Source of the DNA: an uncultured Bacteroides sp.
GTDB lineage: Bacteria > Bacteroidota > Bacteroidia > Bacteroidales > Bacteroidaceae
Length of the DNA stretch: 64,000 nucleotides
Assembly: GCA_949285075.1 (NCBI GenBank)
Contig: CASDXF010000001.1
Location: forward strand, 78,554-142,553
Direction: 5' to 3'
The notes below the pieces were generated by a model, which saw only the letters and a program-made list of their open reading frames with translations, was not told where the DNA came from and searched no databases. Made by a program: the position numbers and the translations under genes. This document shows, piece by piece, positions 7,239 through 15,654 of the stretch (its first letter is position 1; every line of letters starts with the position of its first letter).

Positions 7239-9245
7239 TTACCGGTAAATCTTCGCGGCGTACCCGCCGCCCGGCTTCATGGAAACCGTTATCCGCTTAT
7301 CGGCCGGGAGGGAAACCGTCTCCTTGCGGTAGTCCGTGCCCTTCCGGTGGGCGTTCGCCCCGTCACGGAACTGCTCTATCTTGTAATTCCCGTCCGAGAG
7401 GAAAGAGAGGTCGATGGTTATCTCTCGGGCGTTCCAATCGGTAATGCCGCCGATGTACCACGTGTCTCCCTTGCGGCGGGCGGTAATGATGTACTCGCCC
7501 ATCTTGGCGGCCAATACCTTGCTCTCGTCCCATACGGTGGGAATCTCGGCGATATACTTGGTACACTCCGGCTCACGGGTGTAGTTGCTCGGCGCATCGC
7601 ACAGCATATTGAGGGGCGACTCGAACACCGTGTACAGTGCCAACTGTCGGCAGCGGGTTCCCTGACTCATCGGCTCGGAATTGCACGGGTAATAGTTACC
7701 CTTCACGGCATTGCGCATAGCTCCCTGCGTATAGTCCATCGGGCCGGATACCTGACGGAGGAAGGGAATCAGCACGTCATACTTCACTTGGTCCAAACTG
7801 GTCGACGACCACTTCAGCTGCTCCAGTCCGTTGACCCCCTCGAAGTTCAGCACGTTCGGGTAAGTACGGTTCAGTCCGGCGGGCTTGTGCGTGCCATGCA
7901 AGTCGAGCACCAGTTTATACTTGGCGCACATGGCCGCCGCGCGGTAGTTGAAGTCCGTCATCAGTTGGTCGTCACGGTCCATAAAGTCCACTTTGAAGCC
8001 CTTCACACCCATCTCGGCGTAGTGGCGGCAGACGTTCTCCATGTCGCGGTCGAAGGCGTAGTAGCCCGCCCACAGAATGATGCCCACGTTACGCTGCGCG
8101 GCATAGTCCACCAATTCCTTCAGGTCAATTTCCTTTACTACCTGCATCAGGTCGGCCTTCAGGTTCACGGCCCATCCCTCGTCGAGAATCACGTACTCGA
8201 TGCCGTTGGCCGCGGCGAAGTCAATGTAAGCCTTGTAGGTGTCGTTGTTCACTCCCGTCTCGAAGTCCACTCCCTCCAAGTTCCAATTGTTCCACCACTC
8301 CCAAGCCACCTTTCCGGGCTTAATCCACGAGATGTCGTCCACCCGTGAGGGGGCGGCGAGCAAGTAGCTCAGGTTGGAGGCGGCGAGCTGCTCGTCACGG
8401 GTCGTCACCACGGCGACGCGCCACGGGAAGGTGCGTTCCCCGTCCACCTGAGCGATGTAATTCTCCCGCTCCTTTACAATCATTTGCAGATTGTTGTGTC
8501 CGCCCTGCTCCATTTTCTTGGGATAGGGAGCGAACAGACCGCTCAAGGTATTCTCGCCCTTAGCGGTAGAGAGATAAAGCCCCGGATAGTTCTCCAGATG
8601 AGTCTCGGTGATGCAGACCTTCACTCCCTCGGCCGCTTCCACGACTATCGGCAGGAAGATGTAGCGGCGCTTGTCCAACTTGGAGAGGCGGTCTACGGCA
8701 TAGACGTTCTCGAAGGAGTTGCCGAACTGCGCCTCCGGATGCTTCTCGTCAAAGTCCCTCACGTAAGGCGCATAGGCCGTCACGTCGGAGGTGAAGCGGA
8801 AGTCCGCCTGCTCGTTTACGACCTTGAAGGGCTTCTTCGCCTTGTTCACGAAACGGTAGGCTATCCCGTCGTCGTAGGCCCTGAACTCCACAGCGTAGTC
8901 ACCCTTAAAGCGCAACGAAAGCTCGTTGTAGCGGTCGGTCAGCTCGGCGGCCCGATAGAAGGGCGAAGCTACCGTCTCGTCCACGCTTCTGCGCTTGCTT
9001 CCCGACAGGCGCGCGTTCACTCCCCACGTCTGCCCGTTGTCCAACGTCATGGAGACGGGAGAGGCGGCAAGCACCTGACGGTCGCCGCAGGTGATGTCGT
9101 AAGTCAACTGTTCGCCCACCGTAACGGTAGTTTTCAATACTCCTCCCGGCGATTCGAGAGTAAAGGTCTTGTCCGCATAGGCGGAGAGCGTCAGCGTTCC
9201 GAACGCCATAGCCATAGCCATACGCTTCATGGTTTTCTTTTTCAT
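7239..9245 (-). CDS. Glycoside hydrolase family 97, retaining subtype
   Basis: The 668-aa secreted protein has a signal peptide (MKKKTMKRMAMAMAFGTLTL then SAYA), an N-terminal beta-sandwich domain (about 25-285), a TIM barrel (about 300-560) and a short C-terminal sheet. GH97 holds inverting alpha-glucosidases (SusB type) and retaining alpha-galactosidases. The motif GFKVDFMDRDD places Asp420 where retaining members carry their nucleophile and SusB has Gly, so I infer retaining, alpha-galactosidase-like chemistry. The candidate acid/base is Glu469 in NFEGVNG. It has its own promoter and terminator. Cytochemical location would be periplasm or surface. Confidence 0.92.
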   Translation of the reverse strand: MKKKTMKRMAMAMAFGTLTLSAYADKTFTLESPGGVLKTTVTVGEQLTYDITCGDRQVLAASPVSMTLDNGQTWGVNARLSGSKRRSVDETVASPFYRAAELTDRYNELSLRFKGDYAVEFRAYDDGIAYRFVNKAKKPFKVVNEQADFRFTSDVTAYAPYVRDFDEKHPEAQFGNSFENVYAVDRLSKLDKRRYIFLPIVVEAAEGVKVCITETHLENYPGLYLSTAKGENTLSGLFAPYPKKMEQGGHNNLQMIVKERENYIAQVDGERTFPWRVAVVTTRDEQLAASNLSYLLAAPSRVDDISWIKPGKVAWEWWNNWNLEGVDFETGVNNDTYKAYIDFAAANGIEYVILDEGWAVNLKADLMQVVKEIDLKELVDYAAQRNVGIILWAGYYAFDRDMENVCRHYAEMGVKGFKVDFMDRDDQLMTDFNYRAAAMCAKYKLVLDLHGTHKPAGLNRTYPNVLNFEGVNGLEQLKWSSTSLDQVKYDVLIPFLRQVSGPMDYTQGAMRNAVKGNYYPCNSEPMSQGTRCRQLALYTVFESPLNMLCDAPSNYTREPECTKYIAEIPTVWDESKVLAAKMGEYIITARRKGDTWYIGGITDWNAREITIDLSFLSDGNYKIEQFRDGANAHRKGTDYRKETVSLPADKRITVSMKPGGGYAAKIYR

Positions 9246-9284
9246 CTGTTTTTATTTTAAGTAATTCATATTAACAATGTTTCG

Positions 9285-9292
9285 CAAAGATA
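9285..9292 (-). promoter_or_regulatory. Putative -7 box for GH97
   Basis: The minus-strand sequence TATCTTTG perfectly matches TAnnTTTG about 40 bp before the GH97 start codon. No convincing -33 element is seen. Confidence 0.5.
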
Positions 9293-9375
9293 ATGGAGTT
9301 TTCCCACATTTCCGTTCCCGTCACGCAGGATATGAGTCCGCAAATAACGGCTCCATACTTGTTTTCAAACGGTTA

Positions 9376-11463
9376 TCAGGCATCGGCGGAGGAAAAAAGT
9401 GAGGTTCTCTCCACCCGTATACGGGCATCCACGGCCACGACGGAGGTTTCCGTAGCCAATAACGGGTTGATGTCCATCTCCTTGATTTCCGTAGCGAAAC
9501 GGAGCAACGTGGAGAGCCGCACGATGATTTCCGCGAACTTGGTCTCGTTCACGCCCCTCTGTCCTCGGGTTCCCTGTATAATCTTATAGGCCCGAAGGGA
9601 GCGAATCATGGAGTAGGCCTCGGCATAGGACAGCGGTGCCAAGCCAGAAGACACGTCCCTCAGCACCTCCACGAAGATGCCGCCCAAGCCGCACAGCACG
9701 ACGTGGCCAAACCGCTCCTCATACTTGGCCCCGACAAACAGTTCCGTCCCCTTCAGCATGGGCTGCACCATCACCGCCCGAGCGTCGGGAATCGCCATCA
9801 TGCGGTCGAACTCCAGTTCGAGGTAACGCTCGCCCTTGACGTTGAGCGACACGCCGCCCACATCGGACTTATGCACCGGCCCCACGACCTTGACCGCCAC
9901 GGGAAAGCCGACGCGACGGGCAAAGGCAACCACCTCCTCCTTCTTTCCGGAAACGAACTCGTCCACGACAGGGATACCCGCCGCATGGAGCAGCGCCTGC
10001 ACGTAGTGCGGCTCGATGTAACCGTCGGACGGGATGGAGTCGATGATGCGCCGGATGCGGGGCACGTCCACCCCGAACAGTTCGATTTCGGGCAAGGCGG
10101 GTTTCGGCGTATTCACGATACGCGCCAACGTGGTGCCGAGCGTCACCTCGTCGGCGAAGTTCACGTGGCCCTTCGCAAGAAAGGCGGAGACCTCCGCCCC
10201 CGCCGTATTGACGGAGGGAAGTATAGGGAATATCGGCTTGCGGCACGAACGCATCTTCTCGTCCAGCACGTCGTACATCTCGAACATCGTCACCAGTCCC
10301 GGCGTGCCGAAGATGGCCATCATCGCGTCTATCTCGCCGAACCGCTCCTCGCAGTAGTCAATGCAGAGGCGCAGGTGCTCGGGCGTTCCGGTGGCGAGAA
10401 TATCTATAGGGTTGCCCACGGCCGCTCCGGGGAACAGCTTCGACTTCAGCTCGTCCGCCGCCTCGCCCTCCAGTTTGGGCACGTTCAGCCCCCCTTTGCT
10501 CAGGGCGTCGGTCAGCATCACGCCGGGACCGCCCGCGTGGGTGATGATGGCGAAGTTCCTTCCCTTCAGCTCCGGAAGGGTGAAGACGCAGCCTACCGTG
10601 GTCAGCTCCTCGCGCGAGAAGCAGCGCACGATGCCCGCCTTGCGGAAGAGGGCCTCCACCGCGGCGTCGGAACTGGCGATGGCCCCCGTGTGCGACGAGG
10701 CCGCCCGACTGCCGCTCTCCGAGCTGCCCGCCTTGATGGCCGCTATGCGGCAGCCCTTGCGGATGAGCGACGAGGCGTGGAACAGCAGGCGGTCGGGGTT
10801 GTGTATGCTCTCGATGTAGAGCAGCTTGACGCGCGGGTCCTTCTCTGCGTCGAACCGCTCGTCCATGAACTGAAGCACGTCTTCCACGCCTATCTGCTTG
10901 GCGTTGCCCACCGACCACACGGAGTTGAACTGCAACCCCTTCGTCACCGCGCTCTCCAAGATGAACACCGCCGTGGCTCCGGAACTGGAGATGAGGTCTA
11001 CCCCCTTCGGGTTCAACTGGGGGATGGGCTGACTGAATATGCTGTGGTGCCACGTGTTGAGCAGGCCGATGCAGTTGGGGCCGATGAGCGAAGCTCCGTA
11101 ACGGTTGACGGTGTCCAATATACGCCGTTCAAGCTCCGCGCCCTCGGGAGTCTCCTCGCCGAATCCGGCGGAGATGATGATGAAGGCCCTCACGCCCTTC
11201 GCGCTCGCCAACGTCTCCACCGCGTCCGGGCAGGCCGAAGCCGGAATAGCGAGAATGGCCAAGTCCGTGTCAGGCAACTCGTCCACACTGGCGAAGGCGG
11301 TCACGCCCTGCACTTCCTTTTCCTTCGGGTTCACTGCCCGCAGCTCTCCCCGGTATCCACCGGCAATCAGGTTTCTCAATATGGCGCCTCCCGGCTTATG
11401 CACGTTGTTCGAAGCTCCTACCACGACAATGCTCTCGGGGCGCAACAGTTGGGACGTTATCAT
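9376..11463 (-). CDS. ADP-forming acyl-CoA synthetase (acetate-CoA ligase family)
   Basis: The enzyme interconverts an acyl-CoA plus ADP and phosphate with the acid, CoA and ATP. The 695-aa protein fuses both subunit types. A CoA-binding Rossmann domain (about 1-130, VVVGASNNVHKPGG) and succinyl-CoA-ligase-like domains (about 150-460) carry the phosphohistidine His258 in SSHTGAIASSD. A C-terminal ATP-grasp domain (about 470-690) contains FPVAVKVVGP and KSDVGGV. It is cytoplasmic. It follows the hydroxyacid dehydrogenase by 16 bp, so the two form an operon that may convert a 2-oxo or 2-hydroxy acid route to an acyl-CoA. The acyl substrate is unknown. Confidence 0.9.
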   Translation of the reverse strand: MITSQLLRPESIVVVGASNNVHKPGGAILRNLIAGGYRGELRAVNPKEKEVQGVTAFASVDELPDTDLAILAIPASACPDAVETLASAKGVRAFIIISAGFGEETPEGAELERRILDTVNRYGASLIGPNCIGLLNTWHHSIFSQPIPQLNPKGVDLISSSGATAVFILESAVTKGLQFNSVWSVGNAKQIGVEDVLQFMDERFDAEKDPRVKLLYIESIHNPDRLLFHASSLIRKGCRIAAIKAGSSESGSRAASSHTGAIASSDAAVEALFRKAGIVRCFSREELTTVGCVFTLPELKGRNFAIITHAGGPGVMLTDALSKGGLNVPKLEGEAADELKSKLFPGAAVGNPIDILATGTPEHLRLCIDYCEERFGEIDAMMAIFGTPGLVTMFEMYDVLDEKMRSCRKPIFPILPSVNTAGAEVSAFLAKGHVNFADEVTLGTTLARIVNTPKPALPEIELFGVDVPRIRRIIDSIPSDGYIEPHYVQALLHAAGIPVVDEFVSGKKEEVVAFARRVGFPVAVKVVGPVHKSDVGGVSLNVKGERYLELEFDRMMAIPDARAVMVQPMLKGTELFVGAKYEERFGHVVLCGLGGIFVEVLRDVSSGLAPLSYAEAYSMIRSLRAYKIIQGTRGQRGVNETKFAEIIVRLSTLLRFATEIKEMDINPLLATETSVVAVDARIRVERTSLFSSADA

Positions 11464-11479
11464 CTCGTTCTTCTATTTA

Positions 11480-12385
11480 TTATACGTTATGTTCATTCAA
11501 AAACTTCTCTATGTTGGCCAACGCCTTGCGCGACAGCCGCTCTACGCTCTGCGCCGACTTTCCGGCCACCACGGGCGTGTACATCACGTTGGGGCAGTCG
11601 GCCAGTTCGCCGGCCAATGTTCCCATGCCCGTACCGTCGCAGAAATAGTAGCTGTTGGGGTTGTCCTTCAGCCACGACCGCAGGGCGGGCACGTCGAAGG
11701 TGGCCCCTATGGAAGTGTTCATCAGAATCTTGCCGTCGCCCATCAGCCTGAACTCCTCCTCGCCAAGCAGGTAGGTGTTCCGCGGCAGGCAGGTGAAGAC
11801 GATGTCGCAGCCGCTCAGCAGGTCGCCCAGCGGACGGTAGGCGATGCCCGCTTCCTCGGCCTCCGGCTTGCGGGTGCGGCTGTAATAGCTCACCTCGGCC
11901 CCCAAGAAGCGGAAAGCGTCGGCTATCATCCGGCCCGTCTTTCCCAAGCCGATGACCCCCATGCGCTGAGCGGTAAGCTCCAGTTTCTCCGGCTTCCACT
12001 GCCGCTCGCCGAAGCCGTGGAGGAAACGCACCAACTCGCTGATGGCGTACTCCACCACTCCCTCGTCGCCGTAGTCCTTCACGCCCGTAACCGTAATTCC
12101 CTTTCGGCCCGCCTCCACCACGTCCACATTGCAGCAGTCGGCGCTGTACAGCGTGCAGCACATGCCGATATAACGGATGTTGGGACAGGCGTCGAGCACG
12201 GCTTTACGGATTGGGGTCTTGAACGAGACCAACACCGCGTCGGCGTCGCCTATCCTTTGGATAATCTCCTCGTCCGTCCGGGGCTGCTCAAAGAACAAAA
12301 ACACCTCCTCCGCGTACGAGGAGAGCTTGTCCAACGCCGCCTTGTTCAGCAGCGTATCTTCTATTGCGACTATCTTCTTAAACAT
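11480..12385 (-). CDS. D-isomer-specific 2-hydroxyacid dehydrogenase family protein
   Basis: This NAD(P)-dependent oxidoreductase is 301 aa long, a normal size. The N-terminal part forms the split catalytic domain, and the Rossmann domain starts at about residue 130 with MGVIGLGKTGRMIADAF. I chose the Met at 12385 because an AGGAAA stretch lies just upstream; another Met lies five codons earlier. The C-terminal half keeps the LMGDGKILMNTSIG segment typical of the family. It is the first gene of an operon with the acyl-CoA synthetase. The substrate (for example glycerate, lactate or phosphoglycerate analogues) cannot be named. Confidence 0.85.
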   Translation of the reverse strand: MFKKIVAIEDTLLNKAALDKLSSYAEEVFLFFEQPRTDEEIIQRIGDADAVLVSFKTPIRKAVLDACPNIRYIGMCCTLYSADCCNVDVVEAGRKGITVTGVKDYGDEGVVEYAISELVRFLHGFGERQWKPEKLELTAQRMGVIGLGKTGRMIADAFRFLGAEVSYYSRTRKPEAEEAGIAYRPLGDLLSGCDIVFTCLPRNTYLLGEEEFRLMGDGKILMNTSIGATFDVPALRSWLKDNPNSYYFCDGTGMGTLAGELADCPNVMYTPVVAGKSAQSVERLSRKALANIEKFLNEHNV

Positions 12386-12417
12386 GACTTTTCCTTTCAT
12401 TTCTTATATACAACGCA

Positions 12418-12425
12418 CAAATATA
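12418..12425 (-). promoter_or_regulatory. Putative -7 box for the dehydrogenase/acyl-CoA synthetase operon
   Basis: The minus-strand sequence TATATTTG perfectly matches TAnnTTTG about 33 bp before the chosen start. The upstream DNA is AT-rich with no clear -33 element. Confidence 0.45.
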
Positions 12426-12429
12426 ACTA

Positions 12430-12485
12430 TTAAATTAAAAATGGAAAATGGAGAATTGAGAAATAAAAACGGAGAAATCGCCATG
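12430..12485 (+). repeat. AT-rich segment, left copy of an imperfect inverted pair
   Basis: It contains AAAATGGAGAATTGAGAAAT followed by GAGAAATCGCCATGCG. A related sequence in the opposite orientation lies at 12840-12902 (on the other strand AAATGGAGAATTGAAAATTG and later AAGAAATCGCCAAGCG). The pair brackets the 350-bp interval that holds the hairpin element and repeat array. Similar TTCTCAATTTTCAATTCT words occur at 19922-19955. Confidence 0.5.
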
Positions 12486-12514
12486 CGGGAATATCAGTCA
12501 CACGAATCAGAAAC

Positions 12515-12658
12515 TGAAAAAAGGACGGTGAAACCGTCCAATTACGCTTAGCCGCCGTGTGGAGCGAAGCGACACCCGCAGTTAGCGAGAGGCTTTCCAC
12601 ACGGTCCACCCTTTCGAGGTCGATGCGTCTCAGGCGGGCCTCACCGTCCTTTTTCAAT
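12515..12658. other. Long structured inverted-repeat element
   Basis: The ends pair: TGAAAAAAGGACGGTGA on the left with TCACCGTCCTTTTTCAATCA on the right. Nested inside are a GGACGGT/ACCGTCC hairpin with a 3-nt loop and a 9-bp CCGTGTGGA/TCCACACGG stem. The element could be a structured RNA, a terminator-like fold or a degenerate small mobile element. A weak frame runs through it on the minus strand but has no recognisable protein. Confidence 0.55.
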
Positions 12659-12686
12659 CAATGATTCAAACAAACCGCCTTCCCCG

Positions 12687-12774
12687 TTTGACAAGCCGGG
12701 CTATTTCTCGCGAGAGATAGCCCTACGGCTCATGAGAAACAGGGCAGCGGCTCACGAGAAATAGGGCTACGGCT
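12687..12774. repeat. 22-bp-period array, CTCGCGAG type (site A)
   Basis: Full units start at 12709, 12731 and 12753 (CGCGAGAGATAGCCC..., CATGAGAAACAGGG..., CACGAGAAATAGGG...), preceded by a degenerate unit from 12687. The left border reads CCGTTTGACA. The right border leads into CACGGTCGACTTATCAG. The nodes are CTCGCGAG-like and AGCCC/GGGCT, joined by ACGGCT or TTTCT arms. It is intergenic, between DUF4348 and the dehydrogenase. Confidence 0.85.
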
Positions 12775-12839
12775 CACGGTCGACTTATCAGACTGATAAT
12801 GAGGATTCAAGAATCAAGGAAAAACAATAGGGAAAACCG

Positions 12840-12902
12840 CTTGGCGATTTCTTATTTTTCAACCTATAATTTCTCCATTTTCAATTTTCAATTCTCCATT
12901 TA
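12840..12902 (-). repeat. AT-rich segment, right copy of an imperfect inverted pair
   Basis: It is the partner of 12430-12485 in inverted orientation and abuts the stop codon of the DUF4348 gene. It carries the TTTTCAATTTTCAATTCTCC wording common in AT-rich intergenic DNA of Bacteroidales. Confidence 0.5.
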
Positions 12903-13457
12903 CTAAGGGTGCAGCTCCTTGAAGGCCTCGTTCTCCTCACGGACGCTCTCTACGGCCTGCTCCAGTTCCTCGGCGGGCAGGTCGAATCCGTACCAACCCG
13001 TGTAGCAGTCCACGACGTACCACTTCCCGTCCGCCTGACGCTCGAACTCCACCCGAAGGTCTGGCTCGGATTCCTCGTAGCCCGCCTCGAACACCTTACG
13101 CTCCGGCTCGTCGAGGGTGAACCGCGAGACGTAGACGGCCCCGTCCTCCTGCGTGAACCGCTCGGCCTTCAGCATCTCGCCGTCAAGCAGAGGCCACTTC
13201 TCGCGAGTAAACGGAAAACTCTTCTCCGTCTCATCCTCGGCCAACAAGACGATGGGGGTCTTCAAAGGGAACTTAACCCGGGTGTACTGAAAGGCGGCGC
13301 TTGAGGTAAACTTCTTCACGAACGCGCCGAACTCTTCCCGCTCAGCGGAAGATGACAGCACAAGGGCCTCCCCCACACGGCCGTAGCCGTCGAGCGGGAG
13401 GAGCGACAGCAGAAGCGCCAACGCTCCCGCCATCTCCATCAGAAACTTAGTCTTCAT
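12903..13457 (-). CDS. DUF4348-like secreted protein
   Basis: The 184-aa protein has a hydrophobic N-terminus (about residues 5-27) that looks like a signal peptide with no lipobox. The mature part contains FGAFVKKFTSSAAFQYTRVK and FPLKTP, followed by alternating charged strands, the pattern I associate with the DUF4348 family of Bacteroidales. Its function is unknown and it is probably periplasmic. The start overlaps the end of the DUF2851 gene by 11 bp, so the two are translationally coupled. The family assignment is from memory of the motif and is moderately sure. Confidence 0.7.
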   Translation of the reverse strand: MKTKFLMEMAGALALLLSLLPLDGYGRVGEALVLSSSAEREEFGAFVKKFTSSAAFQYTRVKFPLKTPIVLLAEDETEKSFPFTREKWPLLDGEMLKAERFTQEDGAVYVSRFTLDEPERKVFEAGYEESEPDLRVEFERQADGKWYVVDCYTGWYGFDLPAEELEQAVESVREENEAFKELHP

Positions 13458-14754
13458 CTTTATGCTTACGATTTGGTGTTTTCAGAAACTCATAACCGAA
13501 GCGACAGAACAGGCACTTCCGCTTGTCGCAATACGCCTTGCGGAGCTGAATCAACGCCTGACTGTCGGCGGCGGTGGCCACGGGCAGCCCGGCCGTCCGC
13601 CACGAGCGCACGATGTGGTTGTCCTCGGCCTTCAGCTCGTCGAGGAAACGCCCCGCGCGGTCGCACAGCCGCTCATCGGTCTTGTGCCGCCCGTAGGCGT
13701 AGAGGAAAGGGACGAGCGTGTTGATGATTATCAGATTGAGCGAGCCTTCGCCCATCGTCCGCTCCTTGCGGGCCGAGGGACACCCGAAGCTGTAATGCTC
13801 TTCCCAATAAGGCGACACGCGGGTGGCCAACAGCTGACGGGCCTCACCCAATGTCTCGGCCTCCAACAGTCGGGAGAAGAGCTTGTCGGACTTCTGGTAG
13901 AGCCAAGCCAGTTGCGCCAGACGGATGTGCGGAAAGTTATCCGGCCGCAAACGGAGAAACCGCCACAGCGCGGGGTCTACTCCCTTCGCCATGCCAAACT
14001 TGTGTCGCAGATAGCGGAACTCCTTGCGTATACGAAGGGCGTACTCGTCCTCCCGCTCTTTGGGGAGGAAGTCCTCGTTCAGCAATCCCGCCTGACCAAA
14101 GAAGAAGGCCTCTATCTGGAACTGGTCGTCGCGGTGCTTCTCCATCGCCCTGAACGGCAACGTAAGGGCCCACGCCTCGAAAGCGTCCCCGTTCAGGCCG
14201 AACCCGTAGTTGCGGGCGAGGGTAACAAAGAAAGCGTCCTCCCAATGGTTATCTACCCGGCGCAGCCGTTCCGCGATAGCGTCCGCCTTCTCCTGCAAAC
14301 GCTCGGTCTGCAAGGCGGTGAGCCAACCGTGCACGGTCAGCTTGGGCAGCGAGGAGAGTATGGCGTGGCAAGCGGGGTACTGCTCCGCCACGCAAAGCTC
14401 CCGGTAATGCTCCTTCACGTAATCGGGAATATCCAATGAGAGTTGCGGGACGGGCGTACCGTCGGAACGGAACACCTCTGCGTCTACCTCGGTCACTACG
14501 TGCAGGACGACCGAGTCGTACGCCTTGTCCCGGTCGTGCCCGTGGCGGCGCCAGTCGGAAGATCGGAAGTGGATTTCCACGTTGCCCACCCACAGCGTGT
14601 CGCCCACCCGGAGCTTGGCGTTAAAGAAGTCCGGACCGGAGTCGGAATTATATAGGCCAGAATCAATCACTTCGACCGGCTCGCCCGCCTCGGTGCGCAG
14701 CGTTTTCAAGGGAAACAGCTTGTGTTTCCACACATAATGGAGAAGGTGTTCCAT
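13447..14754 (-). CDS. DUF2851 family protein
   Basis: The 435-aa cytoplasmic protein has no signal or membrane segments. The N-terminal stretch has the hallmarks of DUF2851: NSDSGPDFFNAKLR, WVGNVEIHFRSSDWRRHGHD and YDSVVLHVV. Near the C-terminus, CDKRKCLFCRFGYEFL gives a Cys cluster. The NVEIH and VVLHVV phrases resemble those of restriction-endonuclease-like cores, but no activity is established. It diverges from dapB and is coupled to the DUF4348 gene downstream. Confidence 0.85.
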   Translation of the reverse strand: MEHLLHYVWKHKLFPLKTLRTEAGEPVEVIDSGLYNSDSGPDFFNAKLRVGDTLWVGNVEIHFRSSDWRRHGHDRDKAYDSVVLHVVTEVDAEVFRSDGTPVPQLSLDIPDYVKEHYRELCVAEQYPACHAILSSLPKLTVHGWLTALQTERLQEKADAIAERLRRVDNHWEDAFFVTLARNYGFGLNGDAFEAWALTLPFRAMEKHRDDQFQIEAFFFGQAGLLNEDFLPKEREDEYALRIRKEFRYLRHKFGMAKGVDPALWRFLRLRPDNFPHIRLAQLAWLYQKSDKLFSRLLEAETLGEARQLLATRVSPYWEEHYSFGCPSARKERTMGEGSLNLIIINTLVPFLYAYGRHKTDERLCDRAGRFLDELKAEDNHIVRSWRTAGLPVATAADSQALIQLRKAYCDKRKCLFCRFGYEFLKTPNRKHKDED

Positions 14755-14779
14755 GTTAACGTTAAGTTAATGTACGCCG

Positions 14780-14806
14780 CAAATGTAATAAAAATCCTAT
14801 CTTTGC
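14780..14806. promoter_or_regulatory. Back-to-back -7 boxes for DUF2851 and dapB
   Basis: TACATTTG on the minus strand (14780-14787) and TATCTTTG on the plus strand (14799-14806) are both perfect TAnnTTTG matches only 11 bp apart. Each would lie close to the -33 region of the other, so the two promoters should interfere. dapB would have a leader of about 25-30 nt. Confidence 0.55.
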
Positions 14807-14838
14807 CGCTATCATTTTGAATATAAGCAAGGAAAACA

Positions 14839-15603
14839 ATGAAAATAGCATTAATCGGATACGGAAAGATGGGCAAGGAGATTGAGAAGATTGCCCTCGG
14901 CCGCGGACACGAGATAGTCTGCGTCATCGACATTGACAATCAGGAAGACTTTGAATCAGAGGCGTTCCGCTCGGCGGACGTGGCCATCGAGTTCACCAAC
15001 CCGATGGTGGCCTACCAGAACTACCTGCGCGCGTTCAAGGCCGGAGTCAAACTGGTGTCGGGCAGCACGGGATGGATGGCCGAGCACAGCGAGGAAATCA
15101 AGAGGCTCTGCCGGGAAGAGGGAAAGACGCTGTTCTGGTCGTCCAACTTCAGCTTGGGCGTGACCATCTTCTCCGCGGTAAGCAACTATCTGGCGAAAAT
15201 AATGAACCGGTTCCCCGTCTACGACGTGACGATGTCCGAGACGCACCACGTGCATAAGCTGGACGCACCGAGCGGCACGGCCATCACACTGGCGGAAGGC
15301 ATCGTGGAACGCCTCGACCGCAAGGACAAGTGGGTGAAGGGCACGCTGTTGGCTCCGGACGGTACGCTCAGCGGAACCGCGGAGCATGCGGCGAACGAGC
15401 TTCCGGTCAACTCCGTGCGCGAAGGCGAAGTGTTCGGCATCCACACCATCCGCTACGAGTCGGACGTGGACAGCATCACCATTACCCACGACGCCAAGAA
15501 CCGGGGCGGGTTCGCGCTCGGCGCGGTGCTCGCCGCCGAGTACACGGCCACCCATGAGGGTTTCTTAGGGATGAGCGACCTTTTTCCCTTCTTGAACGAA
15601 TAA
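14839..15603 (+). CDS. dapB: 4-hydroxy-tetrahydrodipicolinate reductase
   Basis: DapB reduces the dihydrodipicolinate precursor with NAD(P)H in the diaminopimelate/lysine pathway, which supplies peptidoglycan. The 254-aa length is normal. The N-terminal Rossmann motif is GYGKMGKEI (about residues 6-14). The family signature ETHHVHKLDAPSGTA (about 135-149) holds the catalytic His pair and Lys. It is cytoplasmic. It is the first gene of a plus-strand run with the two signal peptidase genes, 51 bp ahead of lepB. This pairing of dapB with lepB is common in Bacteroidales. Confidence 0.97.
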   Translation: MKIALIGYGKMGKEIEKIALGRGHEIVCVIDIDNQEDFESEAFRSADVAIEFTNPMVAYQNYLRAFKAGVKLVSGSTGWMAEHSEEIKRLCREEGKTLFWSSNFSLGVTIFSAVSNYLAKIMNRFPVYDVTMSETHHVHKLDAPSGTAITLAEGIVERLDRKDKWVKGTLLAPDGTLSGTAEHAANELPVNSVREGEVFGIHTIRYESDVDSITITHDAKNRGGFALGAVLAAEYTATHEGFLGMSDLFPFLNE

Positions 15604-15654
15604 GGGAGAAAGTTCCCCCGTGAAACATAGTAAAACTAAACTGTTTGATAAGTT

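Noticed and set aside
12430-12657. 75-codon minus-strand open frame across the hairpin element
   Set aside because: It is explained by the inverted-repeat structure and AT-rich flank; no family resemblance.
14755-14838. Lysine riboswitch ahead of dapB
   Set aside because: The predicted leader is under 40 nt, too short for the known lysine aptamer.
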